Shown here: one piece after another, positions 18,158 through 28,885 of the stretch
How positions within the stretch are numbered: position 1 is the first letter of the stretch
Layout: every line of letters starts with the position of its first letter
From: a bacterium
Lineage (GTDB): Bacteria; Pseudomonadota; Alphaproteobacteria; SP197
Assembly: GCA_028821455.1 (NCBI GenBank)
Contig: JAPPGE010000023.1
Span: 1 to 64,000, forward strand
Direction: 5' to 3'
DNA length: 64,000 nt
Notes under the pieces: generated by a model
Seen by the model: only the letters and a program-made list of their open reading frames with translations
The model's database searches: none
Told to the model about the DNA's origin: nothing
Translations under genes and position numbers: made by a program

Positions 18158-19138
18158 TTATTCTTCGATGATCAGTTCGGACATTCTCGCCCAGACTCTT
18201 CGTGCGGCATCAGCACTAAAGTCATCGAAGAACAGCCAATCGTCGGCATTCAATGGCATGTCCAGAATCCAGAATGCCTTGCTCTTGCGCCATCGATCTC
18301 GCCCATTCCAGTTCGGCGGACAATTCTCGTAGCACCCTGTCTGCGGAACATGAACCGCCATGTTCTGCTGAAAGGAACGATCCTGGTCGCCCTTTGTCCG
18401 GTTACAGATCTTGTGGATAACCTCAACGCCCGGAACGGTGACTCTCCCTAGACGACACCGTCGTGGATGGAACTCGAACCACCGCTGACTTGAATCAAAC
18501 AGTTTCTTGTTGTTTCCCGAAAGACACTCATAGAGATGTCTGTGTTCTTCTCGAAGAAGGTCGGAATAGCGCACACGAAACCCGCCGATCAATTCATCCG
18601 GATTCCTGGCTGGTCCGGAATGGCCATGCCGCGCGATGCCGGCGTCCAGATAGGATGCCAGGTCATTGAGGCCGTTGGCCTCGGCCGAGTCCCGAACCTC
18701 TTCGTAGCTCAGCTTGACTTCGTACTTTCCTGCGCTCGACGCCCGATCCAGATAGCCTTTCGGGGCCATGAGAACCGTTGTTCCCTGCCTCCACCTTCCC
18801 TGTAACTCGCCCCACCGGGCGTAGGCCGCATAGTCTTCGGGTTGATTCTCGCTGGGCGGTGCGATGACCTTGCTCTCGGTCAGGATGGCGTAGTGAACTC
18901 CATGAACATTCTTGGCAACAACGTGCAGATCCGTTTCCCGCCCCGCTTTGCTTTGTGCGAACCAGGACTCTTCTTCCCGCGCATAGTTGGGTCTGATCTC
19001 CACCAGTTCGCCCAGCTTCACCGTGGGAAGAATCCGCCCGACCCACCACTCCGCGAAGCTCCGGTTTGAGCGCAAACCTGCGGCCAGCCGACTGTCGATA
19101 TCCGGTTCCTGCATGGTTCGCCAGAGTTCATGGTCCAT
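18158..19138 (-). CDS. Predicted PD-(D/E)XK-type nuclease
   Basis: This protein has about 326 residues. The first third carries a pattern typical of stand-alone PD-(D/E)XK nucleases: Asp70 in ETDLHVV, then Glu88-x-Lys90 in ILTESKVIAPP, and Gln99 in NQPEDYAAY. The rest, including a RWFEFHPRRCRLGRV segment and a Trp-rich C-terminus, is not recognisable. Base composition is slightly less GC-rich than nearby genes, which fits transfer. The ATG at 19138 is used because the upstream extension crosses a tandem repeat. It might be a restriction-like or defence nuclease, possibly paired with the NYN protein downstream; both ideas are inferences. Confidence 0.6.
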   Translation of the reverse strand: MDHELWRTMQEPDIDSRLAAGLRSNRSFAEWWVGRILPTVKLGELVEIRPNYAREEESWFAQSKAGRETDLHVVAKNVHGVHYAILTESKVIAPPSENQPEDYAAYARWGELQGRWRQGTTVLMAPKGYLDRASSAGKYEVKLSYEEVRDSAEANGLNDLASYLDAGIARHGHSGPARNPDELIGGFRVRYSDLLREEHRHLYECLSGNNKKLFDSSQRWFEFHPRRCRLGRVTVPGVEVIHKICNRTKGDQDRSFQQNMAVHVPQTGCYENCPPNWNGRDRWRKSKAFWILDMPLNADDWLFFDDFSADAARRVWARMSELIIEE

Positions 19139-19144
19139 CGTTGA

Positions 19145-19184
19145 ATGCTCCAGCGCTGCAGTGCATGCTCCAGCGCTGCAGTGC
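19145..19184. repeat. Tandem 20-bp direct repeat upstream of the nuclease gene
   Basis: Two identical adjacent copies of ATGCTCCAGCGCTGCAGTGC occur at 19145-19164 and 19165-19184. Each contains the palindrome CAGCGCTG. They lie 6 bp upstream of the predicted nuclease start codon, so they could form a double operator or be a slippage product. Confidence 0.85.
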
Positions 19185-19365
19185 GTCCCGACGTTCCACC
19201 GGGAACCCGACGAGGCCTGGTTGGTCGACGCACAGGGCCATCGGTTGTCGGGCATGGATCGCTCGCAGGTCTCCTCAAACTCTGCCGAGAAACTCGCCGG
19301 TGACCATGAACCACCATCATCTGTCGGTTGGGATACCGACCGAGGTCGACACCGTTGATGCGTCC

Positions 19366-20673
19366 TCAGTCGCCGAGATCGTGCCAGTGACCGTCCAGGC
19401 CGAGGAAACGGTCGCCGTCATGGAAGGTTGATGCCCCGGCATCCCTAGCGACGCGGAGCATGGCCGGCAACGGCTCTCCCAATGTCTCGAGAATGGTGGC
19501 CAGCGTGTCGTGTCCGATGTCGTCAATGAGTTCGAAGGGGCCTCGCTTCCAGGCGAACCCCCAGCGCATGGCGCGATCGATGTTGACGATGTCATCGGAG
19601 ATTTCGCCGACCAGGCCGGCCGCGTAGGCGAGAACGCCGCCCATGAGGTCCCGGGCAAAATCCCCCGCAGCGCCTGAGGCGGTCATGAGTTCCCGTGGGG
19701 TCGACGCATCTGCGGCAACGCCCGGCATTGTCGACGGGCGCCAGTGAGCGTCATCGAGATCAAATGTCTCCCGCAACCTTTCACCGTCTTCGGTCCTGGT
19801 GACCCGGTAGAAGCCGCCGCGCGTCTTGCGACCGAGCTGGCCCCTCGCAAGCATCGCCTGCTCCTCTTCCGGGAATGTCGTGTAGAGATGGCCCGTGTCG
19901 CCTGCGGGGAGATTCGCTGCCAAATTCTTGCCGACAAGGTCCATCACGTCGAGGCCGATGAGATCGATCAGTCCGTAGAGTCCCGTCGGCGGCAGCCCCA
20001 CAGGAGCCGACATGAGGGCATCGATCTCCTCCATCTGCAACCCGCCTTCGCGACGGGCCTTTCTGGCCTTGTGGAGGCCCGACAGCATCCAGAAACAGCC
20101 GATGCGGTTGCCGATGAAGTTCACCGTGTCCTTGGCATGAACGACACCCTTGTCGAGCCTTGTCGAGCAGAACGCCGCCATCGCCTCGACCACATCCGGC
20201 GTCGTTTCCTCCCCGGGTACGATTTCCAGCAGCTTCATCACCTTCACGGGATTGAAGAAGTGGGTCACCACGACATCCCGGCGCAATCTCCCGGTCATGC
20301 CTTCGGTGATCGAACGCAGCGGGATGCCCGAGGTGTTGGTGGAGATCACCGAACCGTCGCTGCGCCAGTGCTCGAGTTTCGTGAACATGTCGCGCTTGGT
20401 TGCGAGATCCTCGATGACGGCCTCGCAGATCCAGTCGTAGTCCGCGATCTTCGCCAGATCGTCGAAGGTGCCGGTCTCGATCAGGTTCACCCTGTCGGGA
20501 TTGTCGATGGCCGGAGGACGTCCGTCGGTCATGCGGTGCATCGCCGCATCCACGGTGTCGCGGTCCACGTCAAGGAGGAGGACCCTGCATCCCGCGTCCG
20601 CGCACTTGCCGGCGATTCCGGTTCCCATGGTTCCGGCGCCGATCACGGCCACCGAGTTGATCGAGCGTGTCAT
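19366..20673 (-). CDS. 3-hydroxyacyl-CoA dehydrogenase without hydratase domain
   Basis: This protein of about 435 residues oxidises L-3-hydroxyacyl-CoA with NAD. The Rossmann motif IGAGTMGTGIA lies at about 10-20. The active-site region reads THFFNPVKVMKLLEIVPG, with the catalytic His and Glu, followed by GNRIG. Two C-terminal 3HCDH helical domains follow. Many alphaproteobacterial relatives are about 780 residues because an enoyl-CoA hydratase domain is fused at the C-terminus. Here the protein ends after the second helical domain. I chose the ATG at 20673, since the longer ATG at 20688 adds five residues ahead of MTRSIN. It is the last gene after ureD, 34 bp away. Confidence 0.9.
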   Translation of the reverse strand: MTRSINSVAVIGAGTMGTGIAGKCADAGCRVLLLDVDRDTVDAAMHRMTDGRPPAIDNPDRVNLIETGTFDDLAKIADYDWICEAVIEDLATKRDMFTKLEHWRSDGSVISTNTSGIPLRSITEGMTGRLRRDVVVTHFFNPVKVMKLLEIVPGEETTPDVVEAMAAFCSTRLDKGVVHAKDTVNFIGNRIGCFWMLSGLHKARKARREGGLQMEEIDALMSAPVGLPPTGLYGLIDLIGLDVMDLVGKNLAANLPAGDTGHLYTTFPEEEQAMLARGQLGRKTRGGFYRVTRTEDGERLRETFDLDDAHWRPSTMPGVAADASTPRELMTASGAAGDFARDLMGGVLAYAAGLVGEISDDIVNIDRAMRWGFAWKRGPFELIDDIGHDTLATILETLGEPLPAMLRVARDAGASTFHDGDRFLGLDGHWHDLGD

Positions 20674-20707
20674 GCCTTTCCACCTCAAAGTCTCCTGGCG
20701 GGCCTCC

Positions 20708-21490
20708 CTATAGCACCGACCGGGGACATTGCGCGACCGCGGTCATGACGTCGTCGACCGCACGCGCCAGCATGGCGCCGTCGTCCGCCAGAATACGCAC
20801 GAGGAGGCCGCACTCGCCTGGAAGCGACGACACACCGGAATAGGCGCCGGACAGCATCACCGCCTCGCTGAGGATATCCGCGAGGCCGGGCGCCGCAGCG
20901 CCGCCACCAACCAGGCCGATCGTGCCGTGAACCGCCACACCCGCACACGCGAGGTCCCTCCCGGTCGTTCGCGCGCGGTCGAGCGCCATGAGGGTTCCAT
21001 CATCGGCCCGCACGACCGTCTCGGACTGAAGGGACGTGAAGTGCTTCCCGGGGTCGCCGGCATCGTGAGGCAGGAAGGCATCGCACCACATGACATCCGC
21101 ACCGTCATGAACCACCACCTCCAGCGATGTACGGACCCGGGCGCCGGGGAACAGCACCAGCGGGCGTGGCTGCCAGACGAGCCGGCTGCCTGGATGCGCA
21201 TCGAGACGGACATGCTGCCAGGCGTCGTCTGCCGGCATGGCATGGGCGATGGTGGCTCCCTGGGTCCGGATCGTCACCCTGGTCCCCTCGCCAGCGACGA
21301 TTCCGGCGGCAAACCGGTCGCCCTGGAGAAGACCGGCTCCCAGAGACTGGAGAATCACGAACAGTCCGTGACCGTCGTCAAACGGACGGGTCAGGTGAAA
21401 TGGAAAGGCGACGTACTGGCGCTTCAGGAAGGTCCGGCCGGACGGCGCTCGCGCGAAATCCAGTGCCAGCTGCCTGTCATCTCCCGTCAT
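20708..21490 (-). CDS. ureD: Urease accessory protein UreD
   Basis: UreD (260 residues) is the scaffold that joins UreF and UreG to apo-urease for nickel insertion. The family segments PFHLTRPF, GAGLLQGDRF and LVWQPRPLVLFPGARV are visible. The start codon overlaps the ureG stop by one base. In this cluster it is last (E-F-G-D), unlike the common placement upstream of ureABC, and the urease structural genes are not in the window. Confidence 0.92.
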   Translation of the reverse strand: MTGDDRQLALDFARAPSGRTFLKRQYVAFPFHLTRPFDDGHGLFVILQSLGAGLLQGDRFAAGIVAGEGTRVTIRTQGATIAHAMPADDAWQHVRLDAHPGSRLVWQPRPLVLFPGARVRTSLEVVVHDGADVMWCDAFLPHDAGDPGKHFTSLQSETVVRADDGTLMALDRARTTGRDLACAGVAVHGTIGLVGGGAAAPGLADILSEAVMLSGAYSGVSSLPGECGLLVRILADDGAMLARAVDDVMTAVAQCPRSVL

Positions 21491-22110
21491 CAGCCGTCGA
21501 ACAGCACGTTCAGGACAATGTGATCGACGACATCATCGACCGCTTCGCCAGTCCCACAATTGGTGACAATGACGGGCCTGCCGCGGCGGACGTCGCGGGC
21601 CTCCTTCGTCATCGCGGCAAGATCAACGCCGACATGGGGCGCCAGATCCGCCTTGTTGATCACGAGGAGGTCCGCCTGCAGGACACCCGGGCCCCGCTTG
21701 CGCGGGATATCACCGCCACCTGACACGTCGATGACAAAGATCCAGTAGTCGACGAGTTCCGGAGAAAACGTCGATGCGAGGTTGTCGCCCCCCGACTCGA
21801 GCAGCACGAGGTCGAGGGGGTGAAAGGTCAATTCGAGGCGCTCCGCTGCATCGAGATTGAGTGTCGGATCCTCGCGGATGACCGTGTGCGGGCAGGCACC
21901 CGCCTCGACGGCAACCACGCGGCTGGGTTCAATCAGTCCACTGCGCTGCAGCCGTTCGGCATCTTCCCGCGTCACAAGATCGTTGGTGATGACGGCAAGG
22001 CTGGTGCCGCGATCGGCGAAGGCGGGTATCAGGCGTTCAAGCAACGCTGTCTTTCCGGAACCGACCGGTCCACCGATCCCGACACGTGCTGCTGAGAGTG
22101 GTTCCGTCAC
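21490..22110 (-). CDS. ureG: Urease accessory GTPase UreG
   Basis: UreG (206 residues) is a SIMIBI-class GTPase that drives nickel delivery to urease. The P-loop [11 protein letters not shown] is at 11-21. The nickel-binding CPH motif is present in [16 protein letters not shown], and ESGGDNL and [10 protein letters not shown] supply further nucleotide and metal contacts. Length and motifs are complete. It is transcribed between ureF and ureD. Confidence 0.96.
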   Translation of the reverse strand: MTEPLSAARVGIGGPVGSGKTALLERLIPAFADRGTSLAVITNDLVTREDAERLQRSGLIEPSRVVAVEAGACPHTVIREDPTLNLDAAERLELTFHPLDLVLLESGGDNLASTFSPELVDYWIFVIDVSGGGDIPRKRGPGVLQADLLVINKADLAPHVGVDLAAMTKEARDVRRGRPVIVTNCGTGEAVDDVVDHIVLNVLFDG

Positions 22111-22126
22111 CTTGTCGTCCTCCCCT

Positions 22127-22798
22127 TCAGTTGGCGAAGAGCCGCACCTCCCCCCTTTCGTGGCGCATCACGGCGATGTCGGCCAGGGGAGTAAAGGCAT
22201 GGGGTTCGTCGGGAGGCGGGGCGGCAAGGATGCCGGCAATGTCGTCCGTCACCTCAGCCAGAATCGCCTGGGCCTCCAACGGTCCCGTCAGGGACAGCCG
22301 GATGGCAGCCTGGGCAATGCCGGACGCCAGAGTCCAGGCCGACAGAGTTTCGAGAACTGCCATCGTCATGCCCGACCCGGCCCACACCGCGCCCTGGACC
22401 ACCGGAAGATGGCCGCGGGCGCGGCCTTCCGCGACAAGGCGGCGCCATCGCAGGGCGGCCGGGTTGCCGAGGCCCGCGTGGGCGCGCAACAGCGCGCGTC
22501 CCGCCTGGCATGATCCGGAACGCAGCTCGCTGGCAAGGGTCATGGCGTCGAGCATCCGGTCGAGATCACTCCACTCCTCGTCGCAACGGGTTTCGGCCGC
22601 CCGCCTTGCCATGACCCGGTCGGCGGTGGCCCAGCGGTTCCGCAGCTGGCCCCGGGCGAACTCCAGCACCCCGGCGCCGTCATTCACCTTGCCATCCTCC
22701 ACCAGGGTTTCCAGACCCCACGAGAAGGCGAATCCGCCCGAGGGAAAGGCGCTGTCGCCCATTCTGAGGGCGGCGAGAAGGGCGCGAATGTCAGTCAT
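22127..22798 (-). CDS. ureF: Urease accessory protein UreF
   Basis: UreF (about 223 residues) is an all-helical protein that acts as activator of UreG in the urease maturation complex. The N-terminal [18 protein letters not shown] motif is diagnostic. The ATG at 22798 overlaps the ureE stop by 8 bp and fits the family start. An upstream extension to 22927 is out of family. The C-terminal [12 protein letters not shown] matches the usual end. Confidence 0.93.
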   Translation of the reverse strand: MTDIRALLAALRMGDSAFPSGGFAFSWGLETLVEDGKVNDGAGVLEFARGQLRNRWATADRVMARRAAETRCDEEWSDLDRMLDAMTLASELRSGSCQAGRALLRAHAGLGNPAALRWRRLVAEGRARGHLPVVQGAVWAGSGMTMAVLETLSAWTLASGIAQAAIRLSLTGPLEAQAILAEVTDDIAGILAAPPPDEPHAFTPLADIAVMRHERGEVRLFAN

Positions 22799-23237
22799 CG
22801 ACCAGGGCGATCCGTCCGTCGGCAAGAAAGGCCTCGAGACGGGCGAGATAGTCCCTCCGGGGCCCCTCGAGAGCAACCGCAAGGAGAGGGCCACGGAAGG
22901 CGACGCGCCAGTGGAGGTTGCCTGCATGGTAGCCCAGTTCGAGCGCGACCGCCGCGTCCGCTGGCTTCAGGTGCAGCCATGTCTCGACACTCGCCCTGAC
23001 GATGATCGCGCGTTTCGCCTCCAGCAGCAGCACGGCGCCGTCGACCAGGGTGGTGGTGCGCGGCAGCGCAATGGCGCAGTCGGTGCCCTTGTCGGTGACG
23101 GTGCGCAGTCTCTTGCGCAGCATGTCGCGGCGATCGAGGACGATGGTCTCGACCCGGTCTTCGTGGGCGAGGTCATGCAGTGTCCCGCCGAGACCGGCCT
23201 CGGACGCCATGCCCACGATCCCGGTCAGTTTCAGCAT
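22791..23237 (-). CDS. ureE: Urease accessory nickel metallochaperone UreE
   Basis: UreE (about 148 residues) delivers nickel to the UreDFG complex. The LRTVTDKGTDCAIALPR and GYHAGNLHWRV segments are family signatures, the latter including the metal-binding His. The His-rich C-terminal tail of some UreE proteins is missing, so nickel storage capacity is probably low. I chose the ATG at 23237. It is the first gene of the ureEFGD run and is divergent from the EamA transporter with about 100 bp between them. Confidence 0.9.
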   Translation of the reverse strand: MLKLTGIVGMASEAGLGGTLHDLAHEDRVETIVLDRRDMLRKRLRTVTDKGTDCAIALPRTTTLVDGAVLLLEAKRAIIVRASVETWLHLKPADAAVALELGYHAGNLHWRVAFRGPLLAVALEGPRRDYLARLEAFLADGRIALVDD

Positions 23238-23338
23238 GCCTGCTTCCCCCCGCGCATGTTCAGCCACGTTCACTATAACTTGCATCGGGATCGAAGACCG
23301 GCGACGAATGTCCGTCAACCCGGCGCCCCCCTTCATCG

Positions 23339-24235
23339 ATGAAACCTGTTGATCTCGTCATCGCGGTCACCGTGCCGGTCCTGTGGGGCGCAGGCTTCGC
23401 CGTCGCCAAGGGATCGCTCGACGAGTTCCCGCCGGTCTTTCTCATGGGCATGCGCTTCACCCTGGCGGCCCTGGTCCTCGTGTGGTTCGTCAGGCCACTG
23501 TGGCACATGGCCGGACGCCTGGCGCTGGTCACATTCTTCGGCGGCACCCTTGCCTACGGACTGCAATTCACGGGCCTCGTTGACCTCGATGCCTCCACCG
23601 CCGTCCTCGTGGTGCAGGTCGAGGTCGTCTTCGCCGCCATCATGGCGAGCATCTTCTTTCACGATCATCTGTCGCGCCGGCAATGGTGCGCCATGGTGAC
23701 GGCCTTTGCCGGCGTGGCGCTGATCGCCGGCGAACCACGGGTTCACGCAGCACCCCTGGCCTTCCTCATGGTGATGGCCGGAGGCGTTGCCTGGGCCGCC
23801 GGCCAGACCATGGTGAAAACCCTGGGACCGGTCGGCGGATTGCGCCTGGTCGCCTGGTTTGCCGCCTTCGCCGGTCCGCAATTGCTTGTGGCATCCCTTG
23901 TCGTGGAAAACGGCCAGTGGCAGGCCGTACGCCAGGCATCATGGTCCGGCTGGTTCGCCGTCGTCTACCTTGCGATTTTCATGACAGCGACGGGCTACGC
24001 CCTGTGGTTCCGCCTGATCGGCCGCTACCGGATGAACCAGATCGTGCCGTTCCTCCTCCTGGTTCCGGTAACAAGCATTGTCGGCGGCGTCTTCTTTCTC
24101 GGCGAGACCCTCTCGCCCTGGATCATCGCCGGTGGTCTGCTTGTCATGGCCTCGGTAACCTTCATTCACCTGCAACAGCCCGGCGTGCCGGCCGCCACCG
24201 GCAAATCGACCCTGGAGGGAAGACAGGAATTATGA
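23339..24235 (+). CDS. EamA-family (DMT superfamily) transporter
   Basis: This 298-residue protein has ten hydrophobic segments arranged as two EamA repeats. The first starts with LWGAGFAVAKGSLDEFPPV; the second starts about residue 145 with GVAWAAGQTMVKTL. Members export amino acids, amines or other small metabolites, and the substrate cannot be told here. Its last codons overlap the next gene by 4 bp (ATGA), so the two form an operon. Confidence 0.9.
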   Translation: MKPVDLVIAVTVPVLWGAGFAVAKGSLDEFPPVFLMGMRFTLAALVLVWFVRPLWHMAGRLALVTFFGGTLAYGLQFTGLVDLDASTAVLVVQVEVVFAAIMASIFFHDHLSRRQWCAMVTAFAGVALIAGEPRVHAAPLAFLMVMAGGVAWAAGQTMVKTLGPVGGLRLVAWFAAFAGPQLLVASLVVENGQWQAVRQASWSGWFAVVYLAIFMTATGYALWFRLIGRYRMNQIVPFLLLVPVTSIVGGVFFLGETLSPWIIAGGLLVMASVTFIHLQQPGVPAATGKSTLEGRQEL

Positions 24236-24999
24236 GCCAGGACATTGTGACGGCGACGGCCGACGGCATCCTGCAAATCCGTCTCAACCGGCCGCAGAAG
24301 AAGAATGCGCTGACCCGCGAGATGTACGGGACGCTCGAGGCGGCATTCAACCGCGCCAATGACGAACCCAGGGTCAAGGCCATCTGGATAACCGGGAGCG
24401 GCGATTCCTTCTCAAGCGGCAACGACGTCGGTTCCTTTCTCGAGGAACAGGCGGGAGACCGCCTCCCCGGCGCCGGCGGCTTCCTTCACGCCCTGGCTGC
24501 ACTCGAGGTGCCGCTGGTCGCTGCCGTCAACGGACTGGCGGTGGGTGTCGGTGCGACGATGCTGCTCCACTGCGACATCGTTCACGCCGCCACCGGCGCG
24601 ACATTCCGCTTCCCCTTCGTCGATCTCGGCGTCTTTCCGGAAGCAGCGTCCACGGTTCTGCTGCCGCGTCTTGCCGGCCACCAGCGCGCCATGGAACTGA
24701 TGCTGCTCGCTGACTCCTTCGATGCATCGGCAGCCCGTGACATCGGCATGGTCAACGATGTCTTCGAGGACAAGGATCTCGAAACGGAGAGCCTTCGCGT
24801 TACCCGCCGCCTCACCGCAAAACCCTCTTCATCACTGCGCCTGACCAAGGCGCGCGTGAAGGCCGGCTACGGCGATCTCGGCGCCGTCATCGCCGAGGAG
24901 ACCCCGCTGTTTGCCAACGCGGTGCGGTCGCCGGAGGCTCGCGAGGCCTTCAACGCCTTCCTCGAGAAGCGCCGCCCCGACTTCTCGCAGTTCGACTGA
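24232..24999 (+). CDS. Enoyl-CoA hydratase/isomerase family protein, isomerase-like
   Basis: This crotonase-fold protein has 255 residues. The oxyanion segments SSGNDVGSF and AVNGLAVGVGATMLLHCD are present. Both catalytic Glu of true enoyl-CoA hydratases are replaced (Thr in GVGATML, Phe in FRFPFVD). A Glu appears instead in GVFPEAAS, the position used by delta3-delta2-enoyl-CoA isomerases. An isomerase-like role in unsaturated acyl-CoA oxidation is therefore more likely than hydration. It is translationally coupled to the EamA gene and convergent with ligA, 4 bp away. Confidence 0.88.
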   Translation: MSQDIVTATADGILQIRLNRPQKKNALTREMYGTLEAAFNRANDEPRVKAIWITGSGDSFSSGNDVGSFLEEQAGDRLPGAGGFLHALAALEVPLVAAVNGLAVGVGATMLLHCDIVHAATGATFRFPFVDLGVFPEAASTVLLPRLAGHQRAMELMLLADSFDASAARDIGMVNDVFEDKDLETESLRVTRRLTAKPSSSLRLTKARVKAGYGDLGAVIAEETPLFANAVRSPEAREAFNAFLEKRRPDFSQFD

Positions 25000-25003
25000 C
25001 GCT

Positions 25004-27378
<2,375 letters not shown>

Positions 27379-28629
27379 ATGAACTACCTGCCACGAATCG
27401 TCGATACCGAGTTGGAAGAACTGCTGGAGGCCTCCGGGGCGGTGCTCATCGAAGGCCCAAAGGCTTGCGGGAAGACGGCAACCGCCATGCGTGCAGCCGC
27501 GAGCAAGGTATTGCTGGACATCGACGACAATGCCCGACGCCTGATCGGCGTCGATCCTGTGCTTGCACTCGAAGGCGACACGCCGCGCCTGATCGATGAA
27601 TGGCAGTTGGAGCCCACACTGTGGAATCATGTTCGCAGGACGGTCGACCGGCGTTCCCGATCCGGCCAGTTCATCCTCACCGGCTCGGCGGTTCCCGCAG
27701 ATGATACGACCCGCCATACCGGCGCCGGACGCATTACCCGACTTCGCATGCGCCCGCTGTCGCTCTACGAGGCGGGTCACTCTTCCGGCGAGATGTCACT
27801 GCGAAGGCTCCTTGACGGCGAGCATCAGCGTGCACAGCGATCCGATCTTTCAATTGCGTCCGTTGCTGAACTCGTGTGCGCCGGCGGCTGGCCGGGACAC
27901 ACCGGCAAACCTCTGAGGTCGGTTCTTCGCGTGAACCAGGGCTACCTCGACGAGATCTGCCGTGTCGACGTCTCCAGAGTCAGTGAAAGAAGGAGAGACC
28001 CCGTCAAGGTGGCGCGCCTTCTGCGGTCGTTGGCCCGCAATGTCGCAACTCCTGTCGCGATGGCGAAGCTGGCGCGCGATGTCGGGAACGACTTTGACGG
28101 CATGAAGGTGGATACGATCGTCGGGTATCTCGAAGCGCTGGAGCGCCTCATGGTGATCGAGGACCAGCCCGCATGGTCGCCGCACTTGAGGTCGCGCACG
28201 ACGCTCCGGGCAACACCTGTGAGACACTTCGCTGACCCTTCGCTGGCCGTGGCGGCTCTGCGGGCCACGCCTCTACGTCTGACTGCCGATCCGGAGTTCC
28301 TCGGTCTCCTGTTCGAGTCCATGGTCATCCGAGACTTGCGCATCTATGCGCAGGCGGCGGATGCCCAGGTGTTTCACTACCGGGAGAAGGAAGGGCTGGA
28401 GGTCGACGCCATCGTTGAAGCGGCAGACGGGCGCTGGGCAGCATTCGAGATCAAGCTGGGCGAACGCTGGGTGCCGGAGGGCATGAAGAGCCTGAACAGA
28501 CTGGCAAGGCGGATGGAGGAGAGCGACCACGAAAAACCGTCGGCGCTTGCGGTCATCTTGCCGAACGGTTACGGCCACGCGGACATGCAGAATGTGGGCG
28601 TCATCCCGATTGGCGCGCTGGGGCCATGA
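27379..28629 (+). CDS. AAA-type ATPase with C-terminal DUF4143 domain
   Basis: This 416-residue protein belongs to the widespread single-gene family of ATPases with a DUF4143 C-terminal domain. Walker A is EGPKACGKT (25-33), followed by a Walker B-like LIDEWQ and a sensor-type ILTGSAVP. The DUF4143 part ends in GLEVDAIVEAADGRWAAFEIKLG, with the Asp and Glu-x-Lys of a PD-(D/E)XK-like fold. The function of this family is not settled, and such genes are mobile and patchily distributed. It lies on the opposite strand between recN and ligA, which are normally neighbours. Three spaced repeats precede it. Confidence 0.9.
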   Translation: MNYLPRIVDTELEELLEASGAVLIEGPKACGKTATAMRAAASKVLLDIDDNARRLIGVDPVLALEGDTPRLIDEWQLEPTLWNHVRRTVDRRSRSGQFILTGSAVPADDTTRHTGAGRITRLRMRPLSLYEAGHSSGEMSLRRLLDGEHQRAQRSDLSIASVAELVCAGGWPGHTGKPLRSVLRVNQGYLDEICRVDVSRVSERRRDPVKVARLLRSLARNVATPVAMAKLARDVGNDFDGMKVDTIVGYLEALERLMVIEDQPAWSPHLRSRTTLRATPVRHFADPSLAVAALRATPLRLTADPEFLGLLFESMVIRDLRIYAQAADAQVFHYREKEGLEVDAIVEAADGRWAAFEIKLGERWVPEGMKSLNRLARRMEESDHEKPSALAVILPNGYGHADMQNVGVIPIGALGP

Positions 28630-28885
28630 ACCTGCGCGAACACGACGAAAGGTCTCTGCCAAATGACACGGAACGCTGACGGATGAACTGACCTGGGCCA
28701 GGGCAACCGGGTCGTTTCCCACCAGAAACTTCGACAAGGGCTCCCGCGCCCTGCGGTCGACACCTCAGGGGTTATCATCCAGGGGCTGTGAAAGGCCTCG
28801 ATGAACGTCAAGCGCGGTGCCCCTCCAGATCTCGGGAATGCCGGCCGGCGCTTTGAGCCGACACCTTGGCGACAGGTTGCTGTTG

